From assembly GCF_000689415.1 (NCBI RefSeq), contig NZ_HG322950.1:1550001-1614000 (forward strand): DNA of 64,000 bases, written 5' to 3'. A model generated the notes under the pieces. That model saw only the letters and a list, made by a program, of their open reading frames with translations, was not told the origin of the DNA and did not search any database. Below are positions 25,881-35,060 of this stretch, piece by piece. The stretch's first letter is position 1, and every line of letters starts with the position of its first letter. The position numbers and the translations under genes are program-made. Origin of the DNA: Pseudomonas knackmussii B13. GTDB taxonomy: Bacteria > Pseudomonadota > Gammaproteobacteria > Pseudomonadales > Pseudomonadaceae.

Positions 25881-26303
25881 TCACTTCTGTTCGGCGGGCT
25901 TGATGTCGAAGCCTGTCTGGGCATCGCTGAGGATGCGGAACTGCGCGGTCTGCCCGGCCACCAGGTCGACGTTCAGTTCGCGCAGCAGCCGGGCCTTGCT
26001 GCACAGGCCTTCGCCTTTCTCGTCGGCGCCGATGCCGACGATGTGCTGGCCGGGCGGCAGGTGGAAGCTGGCGATTTCGCCCACGGCGATGCGCGCGGCG
26101 AGCTGGCGGTCGATCTTGAAGGCGACCATGCAGCCGCCGCCGAGGAAGCCCAGGTCGCGCTCCACTTCCAGCCGGGCACTGCCGTTATCCTCCTGCTGGT
26201 AGCCGAGCAGCCGGTCCGGCGGCACGGCACTGGCTTCCTTGGCCTGGAACGAAGAGCAACCGGCCAGGGCCAGCAAGGACAGCGAAACGATGAATGCGCG
26301 CAT
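25881..26303 (-). CDS. Putative lipoprotein of unknown function
   Basis: A protein of 140 residues with a type II signal peptide; the lipobox LALAGC puts the lipidated Cys at residue 16. The mature part includes SARLEVERDLGFLGGGCMVA and FHLPPGQHIVGIGADEKGEG, a small beta-rich domain that I recall as widespread in Pseudomonas and with no established function. It has GGAGG at 26309-26313 (reverse strand). Likely anchored in the outer membrane since the residue after Cys is Ser. Confidence 0.78.
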   Translation of the reverse strand: MRAFIVSLSLLALAGCSSFQAKEASAVPPDRLLGYQQEDNGSARLEVERDLGFLGGGCMVAFKIDRQLAARIAVGEIASFHLPPGQHIVGIGADEKGEGLCSKARLLRELNVDLVAGQTAQFRILSDAQTGFDIKPAEQK

Positions 26304-26488
26304 GAAAACCCTCCGTGGGATTGGACTCCACCTAGGCTAGTCCAGCACCATCGGGGGCGCTCGTCGGATTGCCTGTGGCGGGTATCAACGCGTTTCTGCG
26401 CGTACGACTAGAATCATGCGCAATGCAGCGGGGGCCGGGCGCTTCCGCTGCTCGGTGTCCGCCAGGCGGCGGCCAGGGAAAGGGCAGA

Positions 26489-27553
26489 ATGTCCAACAAG
26501 GCGAAAGACCAGACGACTCCAGAAAGCACGACCGGCAGCGGCGGGCTCGATCTCGCGGACCAGCGCCTGGTGATGCGCCTGATCTTCGTCTGCACCGGTG
26601 TCACCCTCGCGGTGTTCTCGATCCTCCAGGCGTTGTCCGGGAACTACTCGCTCGCCAGCCTGGAATTCCTGGTGTTCGCCTTGCTGATGTGGGCTGCCGG
26701 GCGCCTGAAACGCGTGGCCAATCTCACACCCTGGATCTACGCCTACCTGCTGCCCACCTTCTGCTTCCTGGTCTACATCATCGTCATGCCGCATGCCTCG
26801 GCCACGGCCTTCGTCTGGCTATACCTGATGCCGGTGATGGCCTACCTGTTGCTCGGGGCGATGCGCGGCTTCCTGCTGTCGACTCCGTTCGTCGTGATCG
26901 CCACCCTGATGTACCTGCGCCAGCACCCGGTGACGATGGACGCGCCGGGCATGATCGACATCGGCAACGCTTTGCTGTGCGGCCTGCTGATCATGACCTT
27001 CGTGCACATCTACGAATCCCGCCGCGCCGAGGCCCAGCGGCTGCTGCGGCGCCTGGCGCTGAACGATGCGCTGACCGGCGTGGCCAGCCGGGAGGCGTTC
27101 CAGCGCGCGGTGCAACGGTGCCTGGAGGAGGCCGAGCACGGCGGTCCGCGCTGGGTGCTGGTGTTGCTGGACGTCGACCACTTCAAGGCGGTGAACGACC
27201 GCTGGGGGCACGATGCCGGGGACAAGGCGCTGCAGCACATCTGTACGCGCCTGCGCCAGCACCTGCGTGCCGGCGATCTGGTCGGTCGGCTGGGAGGAGA
27301 GGAGTTCGGCCTGCTGCTGCGCAACACCGCGCGCCTGGATGCCGCTTCACTGGTCGAGCGCCTGCGCCTGGATCTGGTAGCCAATCCGCTGCTCTACGCC
27401 GGTAACCTGATCACCCTGTCGGCCACCTTCGGCCTGGCCGAATGGCCCAACGACGGCCATGACCTGGAAGCCCTCTATCGCTGCAGCGACCGCCGCCTTT
27501 ACCAGGGCAAGGCGCAGGGGCGCAATCGCCTGGTGTGCAACGACGCTGATTGA
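26489..27553 (+). CDS. Diguanylate cyclase with a 5-6 helix membrane sensor
   Basis: A protein of 354 residues. The N-terminal half has about six hydrophobic helices (residues 30-175). The C-terminal GGDEF domain has the active motif as GGEEF at 269-273, compatible with activity, and an RxxD inhibitory site RAGD at 260-263, five residues before it. It should make cyclic di-GMP under product feedback. The start at 26489 is chosen because AGGGAAAGGG precedes it; upstream codons lack composition of a real gene. The input signal is unknown. Confidence 0.85.
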   Translation: MSNKAKDQTTPESTTGSGGLDLADQRLVMRLIFVCTGVTLAVFSILQALSGNYSLASLEFLVFALLMWAAGRLKRVANLTPWIYAYLLPTFCFLVYIIVMPHASATAFVWLYLMPVMAYLLLGAMRGFLLSTPFVVIATLMYLRQHPVTMDAPGMIDIGNALLCGLLIMTFVHIYESRRAEAQRLLRRLALNDALTGVASREAFQRAVQRCLEEAEHGGPRWVLVLLDVDHFKAVNDRWGHDAGDKALQHICTRLRQHLRAGDLVGRLGGEEFGLLLRNTARLDAASLVERLRLDLVANPLLYAGNLITLSATFGLAEWPNDGHDLEALYRCSDRRLYQGKAQGRNRLVCNDAD

Positions 27554-27920
27554 AGTCAGCCGACCGGCCAAGGCAAAAGTGCAAGATGATGGGGCGCCTC
27601 GGCCATTGGCGCCTCTGCTTGTGTCGAAGGCCGTCTCCGGCCAGTCCAATCCCCGTTCACTGGGTGGAAATGTGCAGCGCAATGGCGGCATTTGGCGCGC
27701 ATTTGCCGCATAATCCGCGGCTATTCGCGCGGACTCCGCCGCCGACACCGTTGGGCGGCCGGAAGTGCTGCCTCCACAGGTGGGTGGCACACTGCCTGGT
27801 CATCAAGTGCGCCATCGCCGGGCGCCGTCCGCGAAACGCTTTTTTGTTGCCCGCCGCGCGGGCATTGAATGCCTAACCACGCTGCCGGACGCGGCAGCCA
27901 GATTGAGAAGAGGATTGACC
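27554..27920 (+). other. Long leader region before the KASIII-like gene
   Basis: 367 bases without a supported gene. A small hairpin with GGCGCC arms lies at 27593-27613. A -10-like CATAAT lies near 27710 but has no good -35. The KASIII frame remains open far into this region, yet the extra codons look non-coding. No terminator after the diguanylate cyclase was convincing. Confidence 0.5.
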
Positions 27921-29042
27921 GTGCATAACGTCGTGATCAGTGGGACCGGTCTGTACACCCCGCCATTCAGCATTTCTAACGATGAACTGGTGGAGTCCTT
28001 CAATACCTATGTCCGCCACTTCAACGACCAGCACGCCGAAGCCATCGCCAAGGGCGAGATGGAAGCGCTGAGCGAATCCAGCTCGGCGTTCATCGAGAAG
28101 GCCTCCGGCATCAAGAGCCGCTTCGTGGTCAACAAGGAAGGCATCCTCGATCCGCAGCGCATGACCCCGCGCATCCCCGAGCGCAGCAACGAAGACTGGG
28201 GCATCCTCTGCGAGATGGCCGTCCACGCTGCCAAGCAGGCCCTCGAGCGCGCCGGCCGCACCCCGGCCGACATCGACGGCGTGATCGTCGCCTGTTCCAA
28301 CCTCCAGCGCGCCTACCCGGCCGTAGCCATCGAAGTGCAGGCTGCACTCGGCATCCAGGGCTTCGGCTTCGACATGAACGTCGCCTGCTCCTCGGCCACC
28401 TTCGGCATCCAGGCCGCGGTGAACAGCGTGCAGCTCGGCCAGGCCCGCGCGATCCTCATGGTCAACCCGGAAATCTGCACCGGCCACCTGAACTTCCGCG
28501 ACCGCGACAGCCACTTCATCTTCGGCGATGCCGCCACTGCGGTGATCGTCGAGCGTGCCGACCAGGCCACCTCCAAGCACCAGTTCGACGTCGTCAGCAC
28601 CAAGCTGCTGACCCAGTTCTCCAACAACATCCGCAACAACTTCGGCTTCCTCAACCGCGCCGCGGAAGAGGGCATCGGCCAGCGCGACAAACTGTTCGTC
28701 CAGGAAGGCCGCAAGGTGTTCAAGGACGTCTGCCCGATGGTCGCCGAGCTGATCGGCGAGCACCTGGCGCAGAACGACATCCCGGTCGGCGACGTCAAGC
28801 GCTTCTGGCTGCACCAGGCCAACCTCAACATGAACCTGCTGATCACCCGCAAGCTGCTCGGTCGCGACGCCGAACCGCACGAAGCGCCGGTGATCCTCGA
28901 CACCTACGCCAACACCAGCTCGGCCGGCTCGGTCATCGCCCTGCACAAGTATCAGGACGACCTGCCAGCCGGCTCCATCGGCGTGCTGAGCTCCTTCGGC
29001 GCCGGCTATTCCATCGGCAGCGTGATCCTGCGCAAGCGCTGA
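27921..29042 (+). CDS. Beta-ketoacyl-ACP synthase III-like enzyme (PA3286-type FabH homologue)
   Basis: A thiolase-fold enzyme of 373 residues. The triad is Cys156 in NVACSSATFG, His298 in WLHQANLN and Asn331 in TYANTSSAGS. From memory, the P. aeruginosa homologue PA3286 condenses beta-oxidation-derived octanoyl-CoA with malonyl-ACP and so shunts fatty-acid degradation products into synthesis. The length exceeds standard FabH (about 320), in keeping with that branch. The start is GTG at 27921 with AAGAGGA at 27908-27914. The ECF sigma gene begins 4 bases after its stop, so the three genes form an operon. Confidence 0.85.
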   Translation: MHNVVISGTGLYTPPFSISNDELVESFNTYVRHFNDQHAEAIAKGEMEALSESSSAFIEKASGIKSRFVVNKEGILDPQRMTPRIPERSNEDWGILCEMAVHAAKQALERAGRTPADIDGVIVACSNLQRAYPAVAIEVQAALGIQGFGFDMNVACSSATFGIQAAVNSVQLGQARAILMVNPEICTGHLNFRDRDSHFIFGDAATAVIVERADQATSKHQFDVVSTKLLTQFSNNIRNNFGFLNRAAEEGIGQRDKLFVQEGRKVFKDVCPMVAELIGEHLAQNDIPVGDVKRFWLHQANLNMNLLITRKLLGRDAEPHEAPVILDTYANTSSAGSVIALHKYQDDLPAGSIGVLSSFGAGYSIGSVILRKR

Positions 29043-29045
29043 TCC

Positions 29046-29654
29046 ATGTCCGCAGCCGACGCTGACCTCCTGGCGCGGCTGCGCAACGGAGAGGAGCAGG
29101 CCTTCCGCGAGCTGGTCGACACCTACCAGGGCGCCATGCGCGCGGTGGCCTACGCCATCGTCGGCGCATCCGGCGCCGACGAGGTGGTGCAGGACGCCTG
29201 GCTCGCAGTGGTTCGCCACCTCGATGGTTTCCAGGAACGCTCCAGCCTCAAGACCTGGCTGCTGACCATCACCGCCAATACCGCCAAGTCGCGCCTGCGC
29301 CAGGTGCGCCGTGAAGTGTCGCTCGACGACCTTCCGGCGCCGCACGGCAGCATCGACGACAACCGCTTCGCCGCCGACGGCCACTGGAGTGCGGCGCCGC
29401 TGGCCTGGCACTCGGACTCGCCCGAGGCACTGCTGGCCGAGGACGAGCTGCGCGAATGCCTGGAGAAGACCCTGCTCAGCCTTTCCGAGATGCAGCGCAG
29501 CGTGTTGCTGCTGCGCGAGCGCCAGGGGCTGGAGTTGGAAGATATCTGTAATCTTCTGGAGCTTTCGCTCTCCAATGTCAGGGTGCTGCTGCATCGCGGA
29601 CGACTGAAGCTGTTCGCCACCCTGGAGCACTTCGAGGAGACCGGCCAATGCTGA
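29046..29654 (+). CDS. ECF-type RNA polymerase sigma factor
   Basis: A sigma-70 family regulator of 202 residues. Region 2 contains GEEQAFRELVDTYQGAMRAV and DEVVQDAWLAVVRHLDGF, and region 4 has LSEMQRSVLLLRERQGLELE followed by the DNA-binding helix NLLELSLSNVRVLLHRGR. A linker of about 50 residues joins them. Its gene lies in an operon with a zinc-finger anti-sigma factor (7-base overlap) and the KASIII-like enzyme, suggesting control of lipid or envelope genes, but no target promoter was recognised. Confidence 0.87.
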   Translation: MSAADADLLARLRNGEEQAFRELVDTYQGAMRAVAYAIVGASGADEVVQDAWLAVVRHLDGFQERSSLKTWLLTITANTAKSRLRQVRREVSLDDLPAPHGSIDDNRFAADGHWSAAPLAWHSDSPEALLAEDELRECLEKTLLSLSEMQRSVLLLRERQGLELEDICNLLELSLSNVRVLLHRGRLKLFATLEHFEETGQC

Positions 29655-29887
29655 CTTGCAGGCAGCTGGTAGCCCAGTCCAGCGATCTGCTGGACGGGCA
29701 GCTCGGCTTTCGCGAGAAGCTGGCCCTGCGCCGGCACCTGTTGCTGTGCCGCAATTGCCGGCGCTTCATCCGCCAGATGCGCCTGACCCAGGCGACCCTG
29801 CGCCTGCTGCCGGAAGCGCCGGTTACCGACGGCGACCCACTCGCCGGTCGCCTGGCTGCCTTGCGCCGCGATCAACTGCGTCGCTGA
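29648..29887 (+). CDS. Zinc-finger anti-sigma factor (zf-HC2)
   Basis: A protein of 79 residues without a membrane helix. The zinc motif is HLLLCRNC, with His30, Cys34 and Cys37 in the HX3CX2C pattern of ZAS-type anti-sigma factors. The start overlaps the sigma gene by 7 bases. Being soluble and short, it probably binds the sigma factor in the cytoplasm and may sense redox state or zinc through the cysteines, which is inference. Confidence 0.8.
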   Translation: MLTCRQLVAQSSDLLDGQLGFREKLALRRHLLLCRNCRRFIRQMRLTQATLRLLPEAPVTDGDPLAGRLAALRRDQLRR

Positions 29888-29898
29888 GACAGTCCCCT

Positions 29899-29961
29899 TG
29901 TAGGAGCGAGCTTGCTCGCGAACCCGTAGCGGAAACGCTTCGCGAGCAAGCTCGCTTCTAC
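29899..29961. repeat. REP pair
   Basis: GTAGGAGCGAGCTTGCTCGC is followed, after about 21 bases, by the inverted GCGAGCAAGCTCGCTTCTAC. On the minus strand the conserved GTAG of the second copy provides the TAG stop of the DedA-rhodanese gene. Confidence 0.88.
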
Positions 29962-30881
29962 GAAAGCGTTTCCTCCTGATCGGCATGCCACGCATCCAAT
30001 CCGCCCGACAGCGCCCAGGTCCGCGCATAGCCGCCCGCCTGCAGGCGCTCGGCGAGCATGGCAGCGGAGAGTTCGTGCGGGCAGGCGCAATAGATGACGA
30101 CGTCGGCATCGCCGAGGGTGTCTTTCAGGCTGTCCAGCGGTGTGTCCAGGCCGACCGAAATGGCGCCGGGAATGCCGTCCTCGCCCAACTCGGCGCGCAC
30201 GTCGAGGATGCGCGGAGCATCGCCCTGGTCCAGACGCCGACGCAGTTCGCTCACGCTGATCCGTGGAATGCGTGCGGTGCGGCGCAGCAGGCGCTGGCGG
30301 CGGAACACGCGCCAGGCGAGGAACAGCACGAAGGCGCCGAGAATCACCAGTGCGCCCAAGGATGCGTAGTCGTGCAGCAGGCCCAGCAGGTGGTCGACCG
30401 CGTCGTTGAAGATGGCCCCCAACAGCAATGCGGAGCCGGCCCAGAGCGCTGAGCCGGCCAGGTCGTAACCCAGGAAGCGGCGCATCGACGTGCCAGTCAT
30501 GCCGGCCAGGCTGGTGGACAGCGCGCCTGCGCCCGGCAGGAACTTGCTGATCAGCAGCGCGCGCGGGCCGATGCGTAGATAAAGGCTCTGGCTCTGGCGG
30601 ATGCAGCTGTCGCGTGACAACGAGACCCGGCAGATGCTGCGCAGCAGGAAACCGCCGTAGCGCTGGCCGGCGAAATACCAGGCGCTGTCGGCGATCAGGC
30701 AGGCCAGGGTGGCGACGGCCAGGGCCTCGCCCAGGGAGATGCCGTGGCCCTGGATGGCCAGGGCTCCAGCGACGATCAGCGCCGGATAGGCGGGTATCGG
30801 CAGGCCCAGCTGTTCGAGCAGCACGTTGAGGAAGAGCACGGCAGGGCCGTAGCGTTCGATCAGGGGTTGCAGTTCGGACAT
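29958..30881 (-). CDS. DedA-family membrane protein fused to a rhodanese domain
   Basis: A protein of 307 residues. Residues 1-195 form a DedA (SNARE-associated/VTT) domain with ISKFLPGAGALSTSLAGMTG, and several membrane helices. Residues 205-300 are a rhodanese domain with RILDVRAE and the active-site Cys265 in VVIYCACPHE. DedA proteins act in lipid or ion handling of the inner membrane; the rhodanese part would transfer sulfur or act as a cytoplasmic redox module. The same fusion exists in other Pseudomonas, as I recall. The last codons run into a REP element that supplies the stop. Confidence 0.83.
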   Translation of the reverse strand: MSELQPLIERYGPAVLFLNVLLEQLGLPIPAYPALIVAGALAIQGHGISLGEALAVATLACLIADSAWYFAGQRYGGFLLRSICRVSLSRDSCIRQSQSLYLRIGPRALLISKFLPGAGALSTSLAGMTGTSMRRFLGYDLAGSALWAGSALLLGAIFNDAVDHLLGLLHDYASLGALVILGAFVLFLAWRVFRRQRLLRRTARIPRISVSELRRRLDQGDAPRILDVRAELGEDGIPGAISVGLDTPLDSLKDTLGDADVVIYCACPHELSAAMLAERLQAGGYARTWALSGGLDAWHADQEETLS

Positions 30882-31102
30882 GGCGGTGCGTACCGGAGCG
30901 GGAAGCCGACAGCATACTGCCGCTCGTCGCGGTCGTCAGTCCTGCCCGGCGCTTACCCTCCAGGTAGCTGAAATCGCAGGAAAAACCAGCCAAATGGCAA
31001 GCTGTAACAAAAAGTTAATCTATATGCAGCGGCGCTGAAATAACCCCTCGCCAACATTCCCCGCAACACAAAAGGGCTGCCAGAACGGCTGCGCGCGTGA
31101 CC

Positions 31103-31120
31103 ATGGGGGCCGCGCCCCAT
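31103..31120 (+). promoter_or_regulatory. Hairpin in the porin upstream region
   Basis: ATGGGG and CCCCAT enclose GCCGCG in the 289-base region before the porin gene. The rest of that region has an A-rich stretch (AACAAAAAGTTAATCTATA near 31005-31023) that may hold the promoter; no exact elements can be fixed. Confidence 0.35.
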
Positions 31121-31170
31121 AGCCCGGCACCCGGCGTGTTCAACGCTATAACACTACTAAGGGGAAAGTG

Positions 31171-32466
31171 ATGATCCGTAATAACTACGCCGGTTTTGCC
31201 AAGAGCAGCCTGGCGAAGGCCGTGCTGGGCGCCAGCATTGTCCTGCCCGCCGTCGCTCACGCCGACTTCATTTCGGACAGTAAAGCCAGCGTTGAACTGC
31301 GCAACTTCTACTTCAACCGTGACTTCCGCACTTCCACTCCGGCTCAGCAGAACAAGCAGGAAGAGTGGGGCCAGGGCTTCATCGCCAAGTTCGAATCGGG
31401 CTACACCGAAGGCACCATTGGCGTGGGCGTTGACGCCATCGGCGCCCTGGGCCTGAAACTGGACTCCAGCCCGGACCGCACTGGCACCGGCCTGCTGCCG
31501 AAGACCGCCGACGGCTCCGCTCCGGACGACTTCAGCAAGGGTGGCGCTACCGCCAAGCTGCGCTACGAGAAGAACGTCCTGAAAGCCGGCACCCTGATGC
31601 CCAAGCTGCCGGTCATCGTGCCCAACGACAGCCGCCTGCTGCCGCAACTCTTCGTGGGTACCGGCTTCAACTCCACCCAGATCGATGGCCTGAACTTCGA
31701 CGCCGGTCGCCTGAACCAGACCAACCGTCGTGACTCTTCCAACTACGAAGAGATGACCGTCACCACCGGTGGCAAGAAGAACATCACCACCACCAAGGGT
31801 CTGACCACCAACGAGTTCGACTACGCCGGTGCGACCTACAACTGGACCAAGAACTTCAGCACCGGTTACCACTACGGCGAGCTGAACGACTTCTACAAGC
31901 AGCACTACCTGACCCTGGGCTGGACCCTGCCGATCGCCGACGGCCAGTCGCTGAAGACCGACCTGCGCTGGGCCAAGTCCACCGACGACGGCGGCAGCAA
32001 CGTCGACAACAAGGCCCTCAACGGCATGGTCACCTACAACCTGGGCTACCACGCCTTCGGCCTGGGCTACCAGAAGATGAGCGGCGACACCGGCTTCGCC
32101 TATATCAACGGCACCGACCCGTTCCTGGTGAACTACGTCCAGATCCTGGACTTCGCCAACAAGGACGAGCGGTCCTACCAGGCGCGCTACGACTACAACT
32201 TCGCCGGCCTCGGCATCCCCGGTCTGACCTTCATGACCCGCTACGTCAAGGGTGACAACGTCGACCGCCTGACCACCAACGACGAAGGCACCGAGTGGGA
32301 ACGCGACACCGACATCGCCTACGTATTCCAGGACGGCTACCTGAAGGGCCTGGGCGTCAAGTGGCGTAACGCGACCACCCGCAGCAACTTTGCCAACAAC
32401 AGCGCTGCCAGCAACGCTGCCGACGAAAACCGTCTGATCGTCAGCTACACCATGCCGCTGTGGTAA
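31171..32466 (+). CDS. OprD-family outer-membrane porin
   Basis: A porin of 431 residues with a signal peptide ending at AVAHA, mature start DFISDSKASVELRNFYFNRD, the classical OprD-family opening. The remainder is a beta-barrel with many aromatic belts and the C-terminal VSYTMPLW ending in an aromatic residue for outer-membrane assembly. Closest by feel are OprE/OprQ-like members for small anions or amino acids; the substrate is not determinable. Codon use is very strict and typical of a highly expressed gene. GGGGA at 31161-31165 sets the ATG start at 31171. A strong terminator follows. Confidence 0.9.
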   Translation: MIRNNYAGFAKSSLAKAVLGASIVLPAVAHADFISDSKASVELRNFYFNRDFRTSTPAQQNKQEEWGQGFIAKFESGYTEGTIGVGVDAIGALGLKLDSSPDRTGTGLLPKTADGSAPDDFSKGGATAKLRYEKNVLKAGTLMPKLPVIVPNDSRLLPQLFVGTGFNSTQIDGLNFDAGRLNQTNRRDSSNYEEMTVTTGGKKNITTTKGLTTNEFDYAGATYNWTKNFSTGYHYGELNDFYKQHYLTLGWTLPIADGQSLKTDLRWAKSTDDGGSNVDNKALNGMVTYNLGYHAFGLGYQKMSGDTGFAYINGTDPFLVNYVQILDFANKDERSYQARYDYNFAGLGIPGLTFMTRYVKGDNVDRLTTNDEGTEWERDTDIAYVFQDGYLKGLGVKWRNATTRSNFANNSAASNAADENRLIVSYTMPLW

Positions 32467-32533
32467 CAGAAATCCGAGAGAGGTCGTAGGCATTGACCTC
32501 CGCGTCACGGACGACGCAACTCCTAATGGTTTG

Positions 32534-32559
32534 ACCCCGCCTGCTGGCGGGGTTTTTTT
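32534..32559 (+). terminator. Terminator after the porin gene
   Basis: ACCCCGCC-TGCT-GGCGGGGT stem followed by seven T. Confidence 0.9.
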
Positions 32560-32670
32560 ATGTGCGGTGCGCTGACCGAAAGCGTCAATTGAGCCTGAGC
32601 GCTGGCGTCATTGAGAGGGACGGGGACGCCACCTAACCTGCCGGCACCTCCACCGACAAGGTTCGCCGTC

Positions 32671-33810
32671 ATGCAGCGCATTCATTTCGAGACCGAGCAC
32701 AACCTGTTCCGCGACGCCTTCCGCGCCTTCCTCGACAAGGAAGTGGTACCACACCAGGAGGCCTGGGAAGAGGCGGGCGTGGTCGACCGCAGCGTCTGGC
32801 GCAAGGCTGGCGAACTGGGCTTCCTGCTGCCCTGGGCGGATGAGGAATACGGCGGTGCCGGGCTGAAGGACTTCCGCTACGAACAGATCATGTGCGAGGA
32901 GCTGGCGCACATAAACGAACCGGGCTTCATGATCCCGCTCCATTCGGCGCTGTGCGGCCCCTACATCGCCGAATACGGTAACGCTGAGCAGAAGGCGCGC
33001 TTCCTGCCGGGGATCATCCGCGGCGAAACCATCCTCGCCGTGGCGATGACCGAGCCCTCAGCCGGCTCCGACCTTGCCGGCATGCGCACCACCGCTGTGG
33101 ACAAGGGCGACCACTACGTCCTCAACGGCTCCAAGGTGTTCATCTCCAACGGCCTGCTCGCCGACCTGGTGATAGTCGCGGCCAAGACCGACCCGAACAA
33201 CAAGCACGCCATGGGCCTGTTCCTGGTCGAGCGCGGCATGCCCGGCTTCGAGCGTGGGCGCAATCTGAAGAAGCTCGGCATGAAGAGCCAGGACACCGCC
33301 GAGCTGTTCTTCAACGACGTGAAAGTGCCCAAGGAGAATCTGCTGGGCGACGCCAAGGGTGGTTTCTACTACCTAATGAACATGCTCGCCCAGGAGCGCC
33401 TGACCAACGCCTGCGGCGCGGTGGCTGGAGCCGAGGCGGCGCTGCAGGCGACCATCGACTACGTGAAGGAACGCAAGGCCTTCGACCGGCCCATCGCGCA
33501 CTTCCAGAACACCCGCTTCAAGCTCGCCGAGATGCGCACCCAGGTCGATGTGGCGCAGGTCTTCACCGACCGCTGCGTGATGGATCACAACCAGAAGAAG
33601 CTGACGCCCGAAGTGGCGGCCGAAGCCAAGCTGTTCACCACCGAGCTGCTCGGCAAAGTCGTCGACGAAGGCGTGCAACTGCACGGCGGCTGGGGTTACA
33701 TGTGGGAGTACCCGATCTGCCGCATGTACGCCAACGCGCGCATCCAGCGCATCTTCGCCGGCACCTCGGAGATCATGAAGGAGATCATCAGCCGCGGCAT
33801 GAAGCTTTGA
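32671..33810 (+). CDS. Acyl-CoA dehydrogenase (LCAD/IVD-like)
   Basis: A FAD-dependent acyl-CoA dehydrogenase of 379 residues. The flavin and substrate motifs AMTEPSAGSDLAGMRT (125-140) and FISNGLLAD are present. The usual MCAD glutamate in the EGTS motif is replaced (FAGTSEIMKE), while LAQERL places Glu242 where long-chain and isovaleryl-CoA dehydrogenases carry the base. It should introduce a 2,3 double bond into a fatty or branched acyl-CoA. It is followed 61 bases later by a CoA-transferase gene, a pair common in acid degradation pathways. Confidence 0.87.
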   Translation: MQRIHFETEHNLFRDAFRAFLDKEVVPHQEAWEEAGVVDRSVWRKAGELGFLLPWADEEYGGAGLKDFRYEQIMCEELAHINEPGFMIPLHSALCGPYIAEYGNAEQKARFLPGIIRGETILAVAMTEPSAGSDLAGMRTTAVDKGDHYVLNGSKVFISNGLLADLVIVAAKTDPNNKHAMGLFLVERGMPGFERGRNLKKLGMKSQDTAELFFNDVKVPKENLLGDAKGGFYYLMNMLAQERLTNACGAVAGAEAALQATIDYVKERKAFDRPIAHFQNTRFKLAEMRTQVDVAQVFTDRCVMDHNQKKLTPEVAAEAKLFTTELLGKVVDEGVQLHGGWGYMWEYPICRMYANARIQRIFAGTSEIMKEIISRGMKL

Positions 33811-33871
33811 GCTGAAAATCAGCGGACCTCGCCGGGCGAGGTCCGCCCATAAGAACAACCAGGAGTTCGCC

Positions 33872-35053
33872 ATGAAAGGCCCGCTCGCCTCGCTGAAGAT
33901 CCTCGACTTCTCGACCCTGCTGCCAGGCCCCTTCGCCTCGTTGCTGCTGGCCGACATGGGCGCCGAAGTGCTGCGCGTGGAGTCGCCCTCGCGCATGGAC
34001 CTGGTCCGCGTGCTGCCGCCCCATGACGACGGCGTCTCCGCCAGCCACGCCTACCTCAACCGCAACAAGCGCAGCATCGCCCTCGATCTCAAGCGGCCGG
34101 AAGCGGTGGAGGTGGTGAAGCAGCTGGTGCGCGAGTACGACATCGTCCTCGAGCAGTTCCGTCCCGGCGTAATGGACAAGCTCGGCGTCGGCTACGAGGC
34201 GCTCAAGGCGATCAACCCGAAGCTGATCTACGTCTCCATCACCGGCTACGGCCAGACCGGGCCGTATCGCGACCGCGCCGGGCACGACATCAACTACCTC
34301 GCCCTGGCCGGCGTGGCGAGCTACACCGGGCGGCGCGATACCGGGCCGCTGCCGTTGGGCGTGCAATTGGCCGACCTTGGCGGCGGATCGCTGCACGGGG
34401 TAATGGGGTTGCTCGCCGCGGTCATCCATCGCCAGCACACCGGAGAAGGGCAGCAGGTGGACGTCAGCATGACCGACTGTGCCTTCAGCCTGAACGGCAT
34501 GGCCGGCGCCGGCTACCTGGCCTGCGGCGTGGAGCCGGACATGGAAAACCAGGCGCTCAACGGCGGCAGCTTCTATGACTACTACCGCACCCGCGACGGC
34601 CGCTGGTTCTCGGTCGGCAGCCTGGAGCCGCAGTTCATGCAGCAGTTCTGTGCCGTTATCGGCCATCCGGAACTGGCGGCGCGGGGCCTGTCGCTGAAGG
34701 CCGAGGATCAGCAGGCGCTCAAGCGCGAGATCGCCGTCGCCTTCGAGAAGCGCGACTTCGCCGACTGGTGCGAGCGCTTCGCAGCCGTGGACGCCTGTGT
34801 GGAACCGATGTTGCCGCTGTCCGAGGCGGTCGAGCATCCGCAGATCCAGGCGCGCGGACTGGTCGTCGAAGTGCCGCGTGGCGACGGGCGTAAGCAACGG
34901 CAAATGGCTTGCCCGATCCGCTTCTCGGCGGGCCTCCCGGAGCCGAAGCACATAGGCGCGGCCGTTGGCGAACACAGCGCCGAAGTACTGCATGAGCTGG
35001 GCTATTCGGAGGCTCAGGTTGCCGAGCTGAAGGCCGCCAAGGTGATCGCCTGA
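33872..35053 (+). CDS. Class III CoA-transferase (CaiB/BaiF), possibly AMACR-like
   Basis: A protein of 393 residues opening LKILDFSTLLPGPFASLLLA, with GAEVLRVESP, the block AGHDINYLALAG carrying a His, and LADLGGGSLHGVMGLLAAV with an Asp. The His-Asp pair resembles alpha-methylacyl-CoA racemases as well as CoA-transferases, so either a racemase or a transfer of CoA between acids is possible. AGGAG at 33861-33865 precedes the start. It is likely in one transcript with the dehydrogenase upstream. Confidence 0.85.
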   Translation: MKGPLASLKILDFSTLLPGPFASLLLADMGAEVLRVESPSRMDLVRVLPPHDDGVSASHAYLNRNKRSIALDLKRPEAVEVVKQLVREYDIVLEQFRPGVMDKLGVGYEALKAINPKLIYVSITGYGQTGPYRDRAGHDINYLALAGVASYTGRRDTGPLPLGVQLADLGGGSLHGVMGLLAAVIHRQHTGEGQQVDVSMTDCAFSLNGMAGAGYLACGVEPDMENQALNGGSFYDYYRTRDGRWFSVGSLEPQFMQQFCAVIGHPELAARGLSLKAEDQQALKREIAVAFEKRDFADWCERFAAVDACVEPMLPLSEAVEHPQIQARGLVVEVPRGDGRKQRQMACPIRFSAGLPEPKHIGAAVGEHSAEVLHELGYSEAQVAELKAAKVIA

Positions 35054-35060
35054 GACAGCT

